NCBI RefSeq assembly: GCF_039534975.1 | Contig: NZ_BAAAWH010000001.1 | Coordinates: forward strand, 2,356,001-2,420,000 | DNA length: 64,000 bases | DNA from: Microbacterium terregens | GTDB taxonomy: Bacteria; Actinomycetota; Actinomycetes; Actinomycetales; Microbacteriaceae | Direction of reading: 5' to 3' | Shown: positions 27,150 through 35,693 of the stretch, in pieces | Layout: the number at the start of each line of letters is the position of its first letter | Numbering within the stretch: position 1 is the stretch's first letter | Program-made: the position numbers and the translations under genes | Notes under the pieces: model-generated | The model's input: the letters and a program-made list of their open reading frames with translations, nothing else | Told to the model about the DNA's origin: nothing | Databases searched by the model: none

Positions 27150-28163
27150 TCACTCGCCTTGCCAGGCGTACTGCGAGAGGTCCTCGAGCGGCTCCTCGAG
27201 CAGGCCGTACTTGAGCATCAGCTTCATGGCCCGTTCGGCTCCGTCAATGTTGGGCGTGCCGTCCTCCACGAAGCTCGGGGAGGTGATGGCGGCGGCCAGG
27301 TCCGGCGTCAGCGTCGTGAACGTCGGCAGGATGTCGATGAGCACCTGCGGGTCGTCGATGACGAGCTTGGTCGCCTTGTCCATCGCACGCACGAATGCCG
27401 CGACCACCGCGGGGTTCTCCTCGGCGTAGGCACGCGAGGTGTTCCAGGTCACGATCGTGCTGTTGCGCTGAGTCTCGTTGCACACCGATGTCGCGAGGAT
27501 CGAGCTGAGCCCCTGCGACTTGCCGATGGTGATGAACGGTTCCGGCACGAATCCGGCGGCGATGCGACCCTGTGTGACCGCCGCGCCGACTTCGGGGAAC
27601 GGCACCTCGACGAGCTCGTAGTCGCCCTCATCCAGCCCCGCTGTCGCGAGGCAGTCGCGGATCTGGGTCTCGGTTGCGGAAGCCAGCGTGTTCACCGAGA
27701 GCGTCTTGCCGCGCAGGTCCTCGACGGACTCGATGCCCGAGCCGTCAGCGGCGATCAGGCCGTTGATGCCCTCTTTGTTGGAGTCGGAGCCCTCACGGAC
27801 GACCTGGAGCTCCAGGCCCTGCGACACCGCGCTGAGCACGTTCGTCCAGGTGGCCGAGCTGAACTGCAGGTCGCCCGATACGAGCTGGGTGACACCGACC
27901 GCGCCGCCCGCGATGATCTCGATGGTGACATCGAGGCCCTCTTCTTCGAAGTAGCCCTCGGCCTCGGCGACGTAGAGCGGCGCGTAGTCACCGGCGGGCA
28001 GAGTGCCCACCGTGATCGCAACCGGCTTAGCCGGATCCAACGTCTGCTTGGCGTCAGGACCCGCCCCGGGCGCGGCGGAGCCGGAGCATCCGGCGAGCAG
28101 GCCGACAACGGTGATGGCCGCAGCGACTGCTGCGACGCGCGTGCGTTTGCGTGGGAACGTCAT
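27150..28163 (-). CDS. NitT/TauT-family substrate-binding lipoprotein
   Basis: 337 residues. The lipoprotein signal ends VVGLLAGC with the cysteine at about 26. The mature part is NMT1/SsuA-like: VAITVGTLPAGDYAPLYVAEAEGYFEEEGLDVTIE, then GGAVGVTQLVSGDLQFSSA. Family ligands include sulfonates, nitrate, taurine and thiamine precursors; none is indicated here. First gene of the importer operon, transcribed away from the OsmC gene. The ATG at 28163 follows a short leader that includes GGACACC. Confidence 0.88.
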   Translation of the reverse strand: MTFPRKRTRVAAVAAAITVVGLLAGCSGSAAPGAGPDAKQTLDPAKPVAITVGTLPAGDYAPLYVAEAEGYFEEEGLDVTIEIIAGGAVGVTQLVSGDLQFSSATWTNVLSAVSQGLELQVVREGSDSNKEGINGLIAADGSGIESVEDLRGKTLSVNTLASATETQIRDCLATAGLDEGDYELVEVPFPEVGAAVTQGRIAAGFVPEPFITIGKSQGLSSILATSVCNETQRNSTIVTWNTSRAYAEENPAVVAAFVRAMDKATKLVIDDPQVLIDILPTFTTLTPDLAAAITSPSFVEDGTPNIDGAERAMKLMLKYGLLEEPLEDLSQYAWQGE

Positions 28164-28335
28164 TGGTGTCCTTTGATCTCTTCAGCGAGATGGTGCAGTC
28201 CGGGATACGGGAGTAGATCCGGAGTAATTACAGGCTACCTGAATACCATGTCAGCGACAATGGTGCGCTCAGGAAAACGCGGAAGCCTTGCGGACCGGAA
28301 ACCACACTTCGGTGCGTGACGAAGCATTGCCGTCG

Positions 28336-28341
28336 TAACGT
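28336..28341 (+). promoter_or_regulatory. -10 box of a leaderless promoter for the OsmC gene
   Basis: TAACGT followed by 7 bases and the ATG at 28349; no ribosome binding site is present. Confidence 0.55.
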
Positions 28342-28348
28342 GTTTTTC

Positions 28349-28795
28349 ATGACAACACACACCTACGCGAGCACGCTGCAGTGGAGCGGACGGACAGACG
28401 ACTACGACGGCTACAGCCGCCGGCACGACCTCACTCTGAGCGGGACCGCTGTCGCGGTCAGCGCCGATCCGGCGTTCCGCGGAGATGGCGCGCTGCCCAA
28501 CCCCGAGCAGTTACTCGTCGCCGCGGCGAGCTCGTGCCAACTGCTCTCGTTTCTCGCGGTGGCGGCTCTCGCCGGCGTTCAGGTTCTGGAGTACCGGGAT
28601 GAGGCCGAGGGCGTCATGCCGGACGATCAGCGTCCCCTGCGGCTCACGACGATCGTGCTCCGACCCCGAATCGTCGTCCAGGGCACGACGGTGGAACGAG
28701 TGGAGAGGCTCCTGCACAAAGCCCATCAGCAGTGCTACATCGCGAACAGCCTGACGACCGATGTGGCGCTCGAACCCGTCATCGAGGTGCGGTGA
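28349..28795 (+). CDS. OsmC-family protein
   Basis: 148 residues. The OsmC/Ohr fold is shown by the first cysteine in AAASSCQLLSFLAVA (peroxidatic position) and the second in HQQCYIANSL, with an N-terminal YASTLQWSG strand. Ohr-type proteins reduce organic hydroperoxides through these two cysteines; YhfA/OsmC relatives are less well defined. The ACT-domain gene overlaps its stop (TGATG) and an ArsR gene follows, so the three form a small operon. The start at 28349 is supported by the TAACGT box. Confidence 0.88.
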   Translation: MTTHTYASTLQWSGRTDDYDGYSRRHDLTLSGTAVAVSADPAFRGDGALPNPEQLLVAAASSCQLLSFLAVAALAGVQVLEYRDEAEGVMPDDQRPLRLTTIVLRPRIVVQGTTVERVERLLHKAHQQCYIANSLTTDVALEPVIEVR

Positions 28796-29170
28796 TGTTC
28801 GACATCGAGATCCCGGCGCCGGACGGCGCGGGCTCGCTCTCGCGGATCGGCCGCGCGTTGGGCGAAGCCGGGGTCGGGCTTGAAGGTGGGGGCATGTGGT
28901 CAGGTGTCGCGCATTACCTCGTCGCCGATGCCGACGCGGCAACGCGGGCGCTCATCGCCGCCGATCTGGGCGTCCCGACCGTCCGCGAAGTGGTGCTGGC
29001 AGACCCTCGACGCTGACGTACCCGGAGCCCTGGGACGAATGATGCAGCGGCTGACCGCCGCCGGGGTCGTCTTGCATGGCCAGTACAGCGACCATGGCAA
29101 CCGCAAGGTTCTGATCGTCGACGACGTTCAGGCCACTCGGGCGGCACTCCGAGAAGCCCGGCAAGCATGA
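28795..29170 (+). pseudogene. tandem ACT-domain protein gene with a frameshift
   Basis: The first frame (ATG at 28795) encodes an ACT-like domain (MFDIEIPAPDGAGSLSRIG to VREVVLADP) and stops at 29016 after 73 residues. The next frame then continues the family pattern with DADVPGALGRMMQRL, HGQYSDHGNRKVLIV and a C-terminal helix to 29170. Homologues I know of this kind are single proteins of about 125 residues with two ACT-type halves, so one base is in excess near 28998-29008 (around GCAGACCCTCGACGC). It could be a real mutation, a sequencing error or, less likely, programmed frameshifting. The 3' end still overlaps the ArsR start (ATGA). Confidence 0.7.
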
Positions 29171-29853
29171 GTGGCGAGCCTGATGTTTCGGTTCCAGCCC
29201 GGGCCCTGGGCGATCCGGCGCGCGCCCGCATCGTCAGCGCTCTGCTGGGTGACCGGGCGATCCCCGCGGGCGAGCTCGCACGAGAGGCGGGTGTCTCCGC
29301 CTCCACGGCGAGTGAACACCTGCGCGTTCTGCTCGACGCGGGAATCGTGGTTGTTCAGCACCGCGGTCGCAATCGCTTCTTCCGGCTCAGCAATGCCGAG
29401 GTCGCCCACGCGATCGAAGCCCTTCAATCGATCGCACCGCGAGCCGAGGTGCGATCACTGCGGCAGCACGGAGTTTCAGAAGCCCTCCGCGCGGCGAGAA
29501 CGTGCTACGACCACCTCGCCGGAGACCTCGGGCTGCGAATCGCAGACGTGCTGATCGCCGCCGGAGTGGTGAGCGAACTGCAGATCGGGGAACCCTCCTC
29601 TCCGCCCGAGCCGTTCCCGGACGGACCGATCGTGGCCGCATTCGGTATTCAGCGTCCGGAGGGCCATCGCCCGTGGGCGAGAGGCTGCCTGGACTGGACC
29701 GGCCGGCGTCCGCACGTCGCCGGGCAGATCGGAGCTCAGATTCTCGGGGCGCTCGAGTCACAGGCGTGGATCACGCGACGACCGGGTAACAGGGCTGTTC
29801 GTCTCACCGACGTCGGCGCTGCGCGCCTTCGAGAACTCGAATCGATGTTGTGA
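29167..29853 (+). CDS. ArsR-family winged-helix regulator
   Basis: 228 residues. The winged helix-turn-helix is N-terminal: ALGDPARARIVSALL, GELAREAGVSASTASEHLRVLLDAGIVV and the wing QHRGRNRFFRL. A second domain of about 130 residues follows, with RTCYDHLAGDLGLRIADVLI, a pattern seen in longer ArsR proteins. The extra domain has one cysteine (in ARTCYDHL) and could sense metal, thiol or peroxide, which would suit the OsmC neighbour. Regulation of the OsmC operon is inferred from position. Confidence 0.85.
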   Translation: MSGEPDVSVPARALGDPARARIVSALLGDRAIPAGELAREAGVSASTASEHLRVLLDAGIVVVQHRGRNRFFRLSNAEVAHAIEALQSIAPRAEVRSLRQHGVSEALRAARTCYDHLAGDLGLRIADVLIAAGVVSELQIGEPSSPPEPFPDGPIVAAFGIQRPEGHRPWARGCLDWTGRRPHVAGQIGAQILGALESQAWITRRPGNRAVRLTDVGAARLRELESML

Positions 29854-29899
29854 CAGGCCGTCGGCCGTGCGGTCTCTCGGGCCATCAGCCCGGCTGAAG

Positions 29900-31192
29900 C
29901 TAGAACGGCGGACGATGGCTCGCGTGAACGCCCGGGTCGTTCCCGGAGACCGTGAAGACGGGGACCCGGCGCTCCGGCGCGACGACGTATCTTCGACCGG
30001 TGGGTGAGGTCCATTCGACAGCACCACCGCTGTCGGGCAATTGTTCGAGATGCCAGCCGCCGTGATGTTTCACCTTGTGATGGCCCCTGCACAGCGGCGC
30101 CAGATTCTCGAGTGAGGTCTCGCCGCCGTCTTCCCAGGCGATCGTATGGTCGACGTCGCACCGGGATGCCGGCATCCCGCATCCCGGCCCCATGCACCGG
30201 TCGGCCCGCCACTTCACCAACCGTTTCAGCGCCGCCGGCGGTGCGTACTGCGTCCGCCCGACGGAGAGAATCATGCCTGTCTCGGGATGGGTGAGCACCC
30301 GCATCCATGACGCATCTCCCCCGCACAGCTCGCGAGCCCGTGCGATCGGGATCGGCCCGATGCCCTCGATGGTTGCCGGGTCCGCGCCGGTCGCTGCGAC
30401 CGCTTCATCGGATTGCTCCAACAGCGCCAGCGCGGGTACGGTCACGACGACCGTGGCGCGGATGCCGCGTGCCTCGCTGGGATGCGCAGCCATCGTGCCC
30501 TCGATCAGGAGGTCCGCCATCACGTCTGCACGTATCTGATCGAGGGTGCGGGTCTCGCCGTCCTGGGCGAGGATCGTCTTCGCGATCGCGGTCGCCCGAC
30601 CGTACGCGGCGTGAGCCTCGACCTGGGGCCCGAACAGGTGCGTCCATGCCATACCGTCCCCGACCGGCTCGACATGAACGCGGCGTTGCGACAGCGCCGC
30701 CTCGTGTCGCTCGGCAAACGTCACGACTCGTGCGGAGTCGACGAGCTTGCGGAGGGATCGACGGAACTCGCCCAGCGGTTGCTCTTCGGCGAGCGTCAGC
30801 GCCCGATCGAACAGGCCGGCGCGCAGCTCGGACTCCAGTTCGTCGAGACCGCCGACCAGGATCTCGGCATGCCGCTCCGTGATCGAAGCGCGTTCGAGGG
30901 CGCTCAGGGCCTTCGGGTAACGGTTCACCATCGCGTCCGCGAATGCGATCAGGTTGCCCGCCGCGTGCTCGGTGATCCGGCTTGCCGCGGCAAGCTCCAG
31001 TCGCAGCCCGCGCAACACGACGTCGGTGAAACGTCGCCCGGCCACCGCCGCATCCGCAAGATACGCGCGGCGAAGCAGCTCGATCTGCCCCAGCCGCTCC
31101 GCCGCCCACATCGCCATCGTCGCTTCGAGATCGACCACGACGTCGAGCGGGCTGGGATGCGGCGAGTCGAGCTCTGCCGGGCCTTCGAACAT
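29900..31192 (-). CDS. DUF222 / HNH endonuclease-domain protein (13E12-type)
   Basis: 430 residues. An N-terminal helical DUF222 region (about 20-300) precedes an HNH motif near the C-terminus: CMGPGCG, CDVDHTIAWEDGGETSLENLAPLCRGHHKVKH. These proteins occur in many copies in actinobacterial genomes and resemble the Mycobacterium REP13E12 proteins; phage and satellite integration into such repeats is known in Mycobacterium. The cellular role is not established. A TAATCT box lies 6 bases before the ATG. Confidence 0.85.
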   Translation of the reverse strand: MFEGPAELDSPHPSPLDVVVDLEATMAMWAAERLGQIELLRRAYLADAAVAGRRFTDVVLRGLRLELAAASRITEHAAGNLIAFADAMVNRYPKALSALERASITERHAEILVGGLDELESELRAGLFDRALTLAEEQPLGEFRRSLRKLVDSARVVTFAERHEAALSQRRVHVEPVGDGMAWTHLFGPQVEAHAAYGRATAIAKTILAQDGETRTLDQIRADVMADLLIEGTMAAHPSEARGIRATVVVTVPALALLEQSDEAVAATGADPATIEGIGPIPIARARELCGGDASWMRVLTHPETGMILSVGRTQYAPPAALKRLVKWRADRCMGPGCGMPASRCDVDHTIAWEDGGETSLENLAPLCRGHHKVKHHGGWHLEQLPDSGGAVEWTSPTGRRYVVAPERRVPVFTVSGNDPGVHASHRPPF

Positions 31193-31198
31193 AGAACC

Positions 31199-31204
31199 AG
31201 ATTA
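31199..31204 (-). promoter_or_regulatory. -10 box of a leaderless promoter for the HNH gene
   Basis: On the minus strand TAATCT is followed by 6 bases and the ATG at 31192. Confidence 0.5.
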
Positions 31205-31274
31205 GTAAATACCTACGACATCGGGAGCTGCTCTCCACAGGCCACGACGGCGTGATTCTGCGCTCCACGACACG

Positions 31275-32249
31275 TCAGAAGCGCAGGAGGATCTTGCCCG
31301 CTCGGCCGGGGACGGCGCTCGCGGCGGCGGCGGCACGGACTTCCTCGAAGGGGTACACAGCTTCCACGGGCAGCGCGACCTCACCGGACCCGATGCGCTG
31401 AATCAGCTCGCCGAACAGGGCGCCGCGGGTGGCGGCATCCATCGTCCTGATGACCGCGCTCGCCCAGAAGCCCTTCACCGTCGCGCCTTTGAAGATCAGG
31501 TCGCCCGAGGAGATCTGGAGCGTCTCTGACCCCATCGCTCCGAACGATACGAGTGTCCCTCCCTCGCCGAGGAGTGAGAGCAGTTCGCCCGCCGCCCTCC
31601 CGCCGACCGAGTCGACCGCCGCCCGCGGTTCAGCGCCGCCGAGGATCTCGACAGCGCGATCGCGCCAGTCCGCCCTCTCCGTGGAGACGACGTCGTGGAT
31701 GCCCAGGGCGGCGAGCTCGTCAACTGCCGCGTCGCGTCGCACCAGGCCCAGCACACGGATGCCGCGAGCCGGGGCGAACTGGGCCACCAGCTTGCCGACG
31801 GCTCCGTTGGCGGTGTTCTGCGCGATCCAGTCGCCGGATTGCACGTCGAGCGAGTCGAGCAGGGCGAGCGTGCTGAACGGCATCGACATCAGCTGAGCGG
31901 CCGTTTCGTCGCTCAGCGCCTCGGGCACGGGGATCAGCCCGGCCGCCCTGGCCAGGAAGTACTCGGCCCACGCCCCGAAGGCGCCGCCGGTGACGCGCTG
32001 GCCCACCTGCAGCCCTTCGACGCCCTCGCCGAGCGCGTCGACGATGCCGACCGCCTCGCTGCCGGATGCCGCGGGCAGTTCCGGTGTGAATCCGTAGGTC
32101 CCGCGGATGGTCCACAGGTCGTGATTGTGGATGGGTGAGAGCAACGTGCGCACGCGCACCTCTCCCGGCCCGGGTTCGGGCATGGGGCGCTCGGCCACGT
32201 CGAGCACCTCGACGGGATCACCGAACGTGGAGTGGATGAGTGCGCGCAT
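31275..32249 (-). CDS. MDR-family zinc-independent oxidoreductase (quinone reductase-like)
   Basis: 324 residues. GroES-like N-terminal domain (MRALIHSTFGDPVEVLDV, GPGEVRVRTLLSPIHNHDLWTIRG) and a Rossmann domain with NGAVGKLVAQFA. The cysteine ligands of zinc alcohol dehydrogenases are absent, so it belongs with NADPH quinone reductases and enoyl reductases. It reduces quinones or alpha,beta-unsaturated carbonyls, by family. The ATG at 32249 has AAGGAGC 5-6 bases upstream. Confidence 0.85.
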   Translation of the reverse strand: MRALIHSTFGDPVEVLDVAERPMPEPGPGEVRVRTLLSPIHNHDLWTIRGTYGFTPELPAASGSEAVGIVDALGEGVEGLQVGQRVTGGAFGAWAEYFLARAAGLIPVPEALSDETAAQLMSMPFSTLALLDSLDVQSGDWIAQNTANGAVGKLVAQFAPARGIRVLGLVRRDAAVDELAALGIHDVVSTERADWRDRAVEILGGAEPRAAVDSVGGRAAGELLSLLGEGGTLVSFGAMGSETLQISSGDLIFKGATVKGFWASAVIRTMDAATRGALFGELIQRIGSGEVALPVEAVYPFEEVRAAAAASAVPGRAGKILLRF

Positions 32250-32564
32250 CGATTGCTCCTTCGCGTCGTCGCGGGTTACGGAACCCAGTCTCACCGCTTT
32301 CGAGCGCTGCCGCGCCGGTTCGTGCAGCCGCGTCGCCGCCCATGTCCCGTAGCGAACGCGCGGCGTCGCCCGACGCGCTACCGCTCGCAGGCGTATCCAT
32401 CGCCGTTTCGATCAAGTCCGTAGATGTCGGTGCCGACCACTCGAGCGACGCCGTCGAGGTACGCGGGACCGTCGCCGGTTCCCCACGCGCAATCGGAGCG
32501 ATCAGGCGCGCGGGAAGGAACACCGGAAGCACCGCGACGGCGCCCCGGGGTCTAGCCTCAACGC
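32250..32564. other. intergenic region between divergent genes
   Basis: 315 bases between the oxidoreductase and the glutamine-synthetase-like gene. Overlapping short frames exist on both strands but show no domain, signal peptide or ribosome site. Only the promoter box at 32553-32558 is supported. Confidence 0.5.
32553..32558 (+). promoter_or_regulatory. -10 box of a leaderless promoter
   Basis: TAGCCT, then 6 bases, then the ATG at 32565 of the glutamine-synthetase-like gene. Confidence 0.5.
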
Positions 32565-33869
32565 ATGCCCGACCTCGCCGCCGAGCCCCTTGTCATCGGA
32601 TCCCTCGTCGACCCGGGCGGGGTGAGTCGCGCGAAAGCCGTGCCTGCGTCGCGCGCTGACGCATTCGCAGCCACGGGAGTGGGCGCCTCCCCCAGTTGGA
32701 ACGTCTTCTGCGCCGATGACCGCCTCGCCTTCACCGAGCGCTTCTCCGTCATCGGGGACCTCAGGCTGCGGATCGATCCGGCGGCGATCAGGGATATCGG
32801 CGGCGGGCTGAGCTGGGGCCCGGTAACGGTGGGGACTCTGGGCGGAACGGTCGCGGCATCCTGCACCCGCACCGCCCTGGTCCGCACCGTCGAGCGTCTG
32901 ACCGCCGCGGGCGTCACGGCATCGGTCGGACACGAGCTCGAATTCCAGCTGTTCCCCCGCAGCGAGCCGCCACACGGGTCCGAGCCGCCGGAGGTGTTGA
33001 GCCCGGAATGGTCCGCGTACGGTTTCGGCGCCGTCGTGGATCACGCCGCCTTCCTGCAGGGCGTCGTTGCGCGCGCTCGCTCCGCCGGCCTGGAAATCCT
33101 GCAGCTGCATGCCGAGTGGGCGCCAAGGCAGTTCGAGATCTCGCTGGCGCGGCGTCCTCCTGTTCAGGCGGCCGACGATCTGGTGCTCGCACGCATGATC
33201 GTCCGCCTCGCCGCTCGTGACACGGGCTTCGCGGCATCCTTCTCCCCCGTGCCGATCGCGGGCGGTGCGAGCAACGGAGCGCACGCCCACCTCTCGCTGC
33301 ACACCGCTGGTGGACCGCTCTTGTCCGGTGGCACAGGCCCACATGGAGTGACGGATGCCGGAGCCGCCGCCATCGCCGGCATCCTGGCCGCGCTCCCCGG
33401 TGTCGGTGCCGTGCTGTCGGGCTCGCCGCTCTCAGCCGAGAGACTGAGGCCGGGCATGTGGGCCGGCGCGCACGCGTCGTGGGGTCTGGAGAACCGCGAA
33501 GCCGCCCTGCGGTTCGTGGCGGCCACCCCAGGAACCCCCGACGGGGCGAACATCGAGATCAAGCCGATCGACGCGTCCGCCAATCCGTATCTGGCGACGG
33601 CGGTGGTGCTCGAAGCGGCGCTCATGGGAATCGAGACGTCCCCTCCTCTGCCCCCGCCCGTCGACACGCACAGCGACGACTCGGCTCCCCTGCTGCCGAC
33701 GTCGCCGGAAGATCAGGTCGCGCGGCTGGAAGGGTCGACCGCAGCGCGGCGGTCGCTCGGGCCCGATCTGATCGAAGCGATCGCAGCGGTGCGGCGCATG
33801 GAGCACGCCACATGGGGCGATAAGCGGGTCGAGGAGCGGGTGGAGCGGTTCCGGTTCACGTGGGGGTGA
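32565..33869 (+). CDS. glutamine synthetase-family protein (gamma-glutamyl ligase)
   Basis: 434 residues. Active-site segments of the GS fold are present: VGHELEFQLF, LQLHAEWAPRQFEISLA, ASNGAHAHLSLH and NIEIKPIDASANPYLATAVVLEAALMGIE. The length and these variants fit the PuuA/GlnA2-4 group, which ligates glutamate to amines or polyamines, better than housekeeping GlnA; the adenylylation loop is not evident. It stands alone with a leaderless-type promoter, and an amine oxidase lies 10 kb away. The amine substrate is unknown. Confidence 0.82.
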   Translation: MPDLAAEPLVIGSLVDPGGVSRAKAVPASRADAFAATGVGASPSWNVFCADDRLAFTERFSVIGDLRLRIDPAAIRDIGGGLSWGPVTVGTLGGTVAASCTRTALVRTVERLTAAGVTASVGHELEFQLFPRSEPPHGSEPPEVLSPEWSAYGFGAVVDHAAFLQGVVARARSAGLEILQLHAEWAPRQFEISLARRPPVQAADDLVLARMIVRLAARDTGFAASFSPVPIAGGASNGAHAHLSLHTAGGPLLSGGTGPHGVTDAGAAAIAGILAALPGVGAVLSGSPLSAERLRPGMWAGAHASWGLENREAALRFVAATPGTPDGANIEIKPIDASANPYLATAVVLEAALMGIETSPPLPPPVDTHSDDSAPLLPTSPEDQVARLEGSTAARRSLGPDLIEAIAAVRRMEHATWGDKRVEERVERFRFTWG

Positions 33870-33885
33870 CCGCGGGCGCCGGGCG

Positions 33886-33908
33886 CAGCCTCCTTCGCGC
33901 GGAGGCTG
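33886..33908 (+). terminator. hairpin after the glutamine-synthetase-like gene
   Basis: CAGCCTCC (33886-33893) pairs exactly with GGAGGCTG (33901-33908) around a 7-base loop. No T tract follows, so efficiency is uncertain. The remaining bases to 34160 are relatively AT-rich and hold the promoter of the next gene; I could not fix its elements. Confidence 0.45.
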
Positions 33909-34160
33909 ATATCAAGCATCGGCGAGCGTCGCCTTAGCTTTCCCTCATGATTTGGCGCATTAGTCCTCGAATGCCTGATCTTGCCACTAACCGTCATTCA
34001 GCGCGCGCTACGGTGAGGTGATTGCGCAGCCCCATCGAAAATGCGGGTTCTGTACCGCGGTCGACTGGGGAGTCGCCAACGGTCATTAACGAATTTCATT
34101 CGTGCGCCTTGACTAAGCCCGATCGTCCGGGCAAGGACATTTCTATCAAGGAGGATTTTT

Positions 34161-35078
34161 ATGTCGCACGATCCGAACACGCCTCCCTATGCCGCGGGCT
34201 GGTACCCCGACAACTCGAACCCCGGCACCCAGCGTTACCACGACGGCACCATGTGGACCGAGCACACGAGTCCGCTCGCGGCTACCGCACCCGCACCGAT
34301 CACGGCGACTGTAACCCCGCCGGGCACTGCGGCGGCACCCTCATTGATCGAGCCAGCTTCCAAGAAGAAGCGCAAGTGGCCGTGGGTCGTGGGCGCCGCA
34401 GTGGCCGCACTGATCCTGATCCCCGCGATCGCCACCGCCGCCGGCGCAGGCGGCTCCGCTGACAAGAAACCCGCCACGGTGGTGGCCGAGACGATCGAGC
34501 AGAACGACGAGGAAGCTACTGAGACCACGGTGCCCGACGTTGCCGGCATCACAGCCAAGGAGGCCGCCGCCCTGCTGGAGAACGCCGGCCTCAAGGTAAA
34601 TTTCCAAACCGCCTCCGGCGTGGTGCTGGACCGGGACAACTGGACCGTCACCGGCACCACGCCGACCGCCGGCGCGAGCCTGAAGACCGGCGACACGGTG
34701 GTCGTGCAGGTCGTTAAGACCAAGGATCTGAAGGCCGCGGGCGCCCCGGCCGAGCCGGCCGAGCCTGCCACTCCAGCCGCCCCGGTGTACTCGCTGGCCC
34801 AACAGAACGCAATCCGTCAGGCCCAGTCGTATCTGAAATACACGGGGTTCTCCCGCCCCGGCTTGATCGGCCAGCTGGAGTACGAAGGTTTCTCCACTGA
34901 CGAGGCGACCTTCGGCGCGGATAACGCCGGAGCCGACTGGAACGCCGAGGCCGCGGAGTCCGCTGCAGATTATCTGGCGTACACATCCTTCTCCCGCGAT
35001 GGACTGTACGAGCAGCTCGCATACGAAGGATTCAGCGACGCCGAGATCCTGTTCGGTTTGGCAGCCGTAGGGTACTAA
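34161..35078 (+). CDS. DUF2510-TM-PASTA-Ltp repeat membrane protein
   Basis: 305 residues. Order: DUF2510 (about 9-35, GWYPDNSNPGTQRYHDGTMWTEHT), a Pro/Ala-rich linker, KKKRKWP and one transmembrane helix (about 75-97), a PASTA-like domain (about 120-190, VPDVAGITAKEAAALLENAGLKV), an AEPAEPATPAAP linker, and two Ltp repeats (about 213-305, each with SYLKYTGFSRPGLIGQLEYEG-type sequence). Ltp repeats occur in host surface lipoproteins and in the superinfection-exclusion protein of streptococcal phage TP-J34. PASTA domains bind peptidoglycan. The protein should be anchored with its C-terminus outside. AAGGAGG lies 6 bases before the ATG. Confidence 0.85.
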   Translation: MSHDPNTPPYAAGWYPDNSNPGTQRYHDGTMWTEHTSPLAATAPAPITATVTPPGTAAAPSLIEPASKKKRKWPWVVGAAVAALILIPAIATAAGAGGSADKKPATVVAETIEQNDEEATETTVPDVAGITAKEAAALLENAGLKVNFQTASGVVLDRDNWTVTGTTPTAGASLKTGDTVVVQVVKTKDLKAAGAPAEPAEPATPAAPVYSLAQQNAIRQAQSYLKYTGFSRPGLIGQLEYEGFSTDEATFGADNAGADWNAEAAESAADYLAYTSFSRDGLYEQLAYEGFSDAEILFGLAAVGY

Positions 35079-35107
35079 CTCTTCTGCGCCGGCGCAGCAA
35101 CGAATGA

Positions 35108-35151
35108 GAAGGGCCCGACCCCCGCGAATCAACGCGGCAGTCGGGCCCTTC
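35108..35151. terminator. bidirectional terminator between the Ltp gene and tmRNA
   Basis: GAAGGGCCCGAC (35108-35119) and GTCGGGCCCTTC (35140-35151) form a perfect 12-bp stem with a 20-base loop. It lies between convergent genes, 30 bases from the Ltp stop and 17 bases from the tmRNA 3' end. T tracts are weak on both sides. Confidence 0.7.
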
Positions 35152-35167
35152 ACACGTGACAGTGGAG

Positions 35168-35536
35168 TGGTGGAGATGGGGGGAATCGAACCCCCGTCCA
35201 TCGCTGTGTCTCTGCGCCTTCTACGGGCGTAGCCTGTGCAGACGTTCTACTCGGCCCCAACCTTTGCCACAGGCATCTAGGTCGACAGGCCCAGTCTGGA
35301 AAAAGTCCCGCGTGACGTCCAGACGCCGTCACGAAGCAAGTCCCCTAGATGACGCCAGGTTCCGTAGCGGGAACGCCTACGGTCTGACGGAGTTCAGGCT
35401 CGCTTATGCAGCGAGGGCGAACTCAGTGCGCTTAGTTTCGGCACTTGTAGTTTTGCAGAGATCGTTTACGAGATAACCCTGCATCCTCGGCCCGCTTCTC
35501 GCAGGAGCTCAGGCGATGTCGAAACCGATCATCCCC
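35168..35536 (-). ncRNA. ssrA: transfer-messenger RNA
   Basis: About 369 bases on the minus strand from GGGGATG at 35536. The 3' tRNA-like end has the T arm GGTTCGATTCC and an encoded CCA at 35170-35168; the acceptor GGGGATG pairs with CATCTCC with one G-U. The tag frame reads AETKRTEFALAA followed by TAA, with the usual actinobacterial FALAA end. It rescues stalled ribosomes and tags their peptides for proteolysis together with SmpB, encoded 6 kb away at 41386. Confidence 0.96.
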
Positions 35537-35681
35537 ATGAACCCTCATGTGCAGAGGGCCACTGTCACGCGCTGTTGAATTTTCACTCTCGGAACCGCGA
35601 GGTGCCGAGCATCACAGTCTACAACGGATGCCGCGCCCCGACCATTCCGCACGCCTCCCCGGTGCAGGCCCTCGTCGCGGA

Positions 35682-35687
35682 TAGGTT
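35682..35687 (+). promoter_or_regulatory. -10 box of a leaderless promoter
   Basis: TAGGTT followed by 6 bases and the GTG at 35694. Confidence 0.45.
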
Positions 35688-35693
35688 CGACGC

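Noticed and set aside
32218..32532. Minus-strand frame between the oxidoreductase and the glutamine-synthetase-like gene
   Set aside because: It overlaps the oxidoreductase start and has no ribosome site or recognisable sequence.
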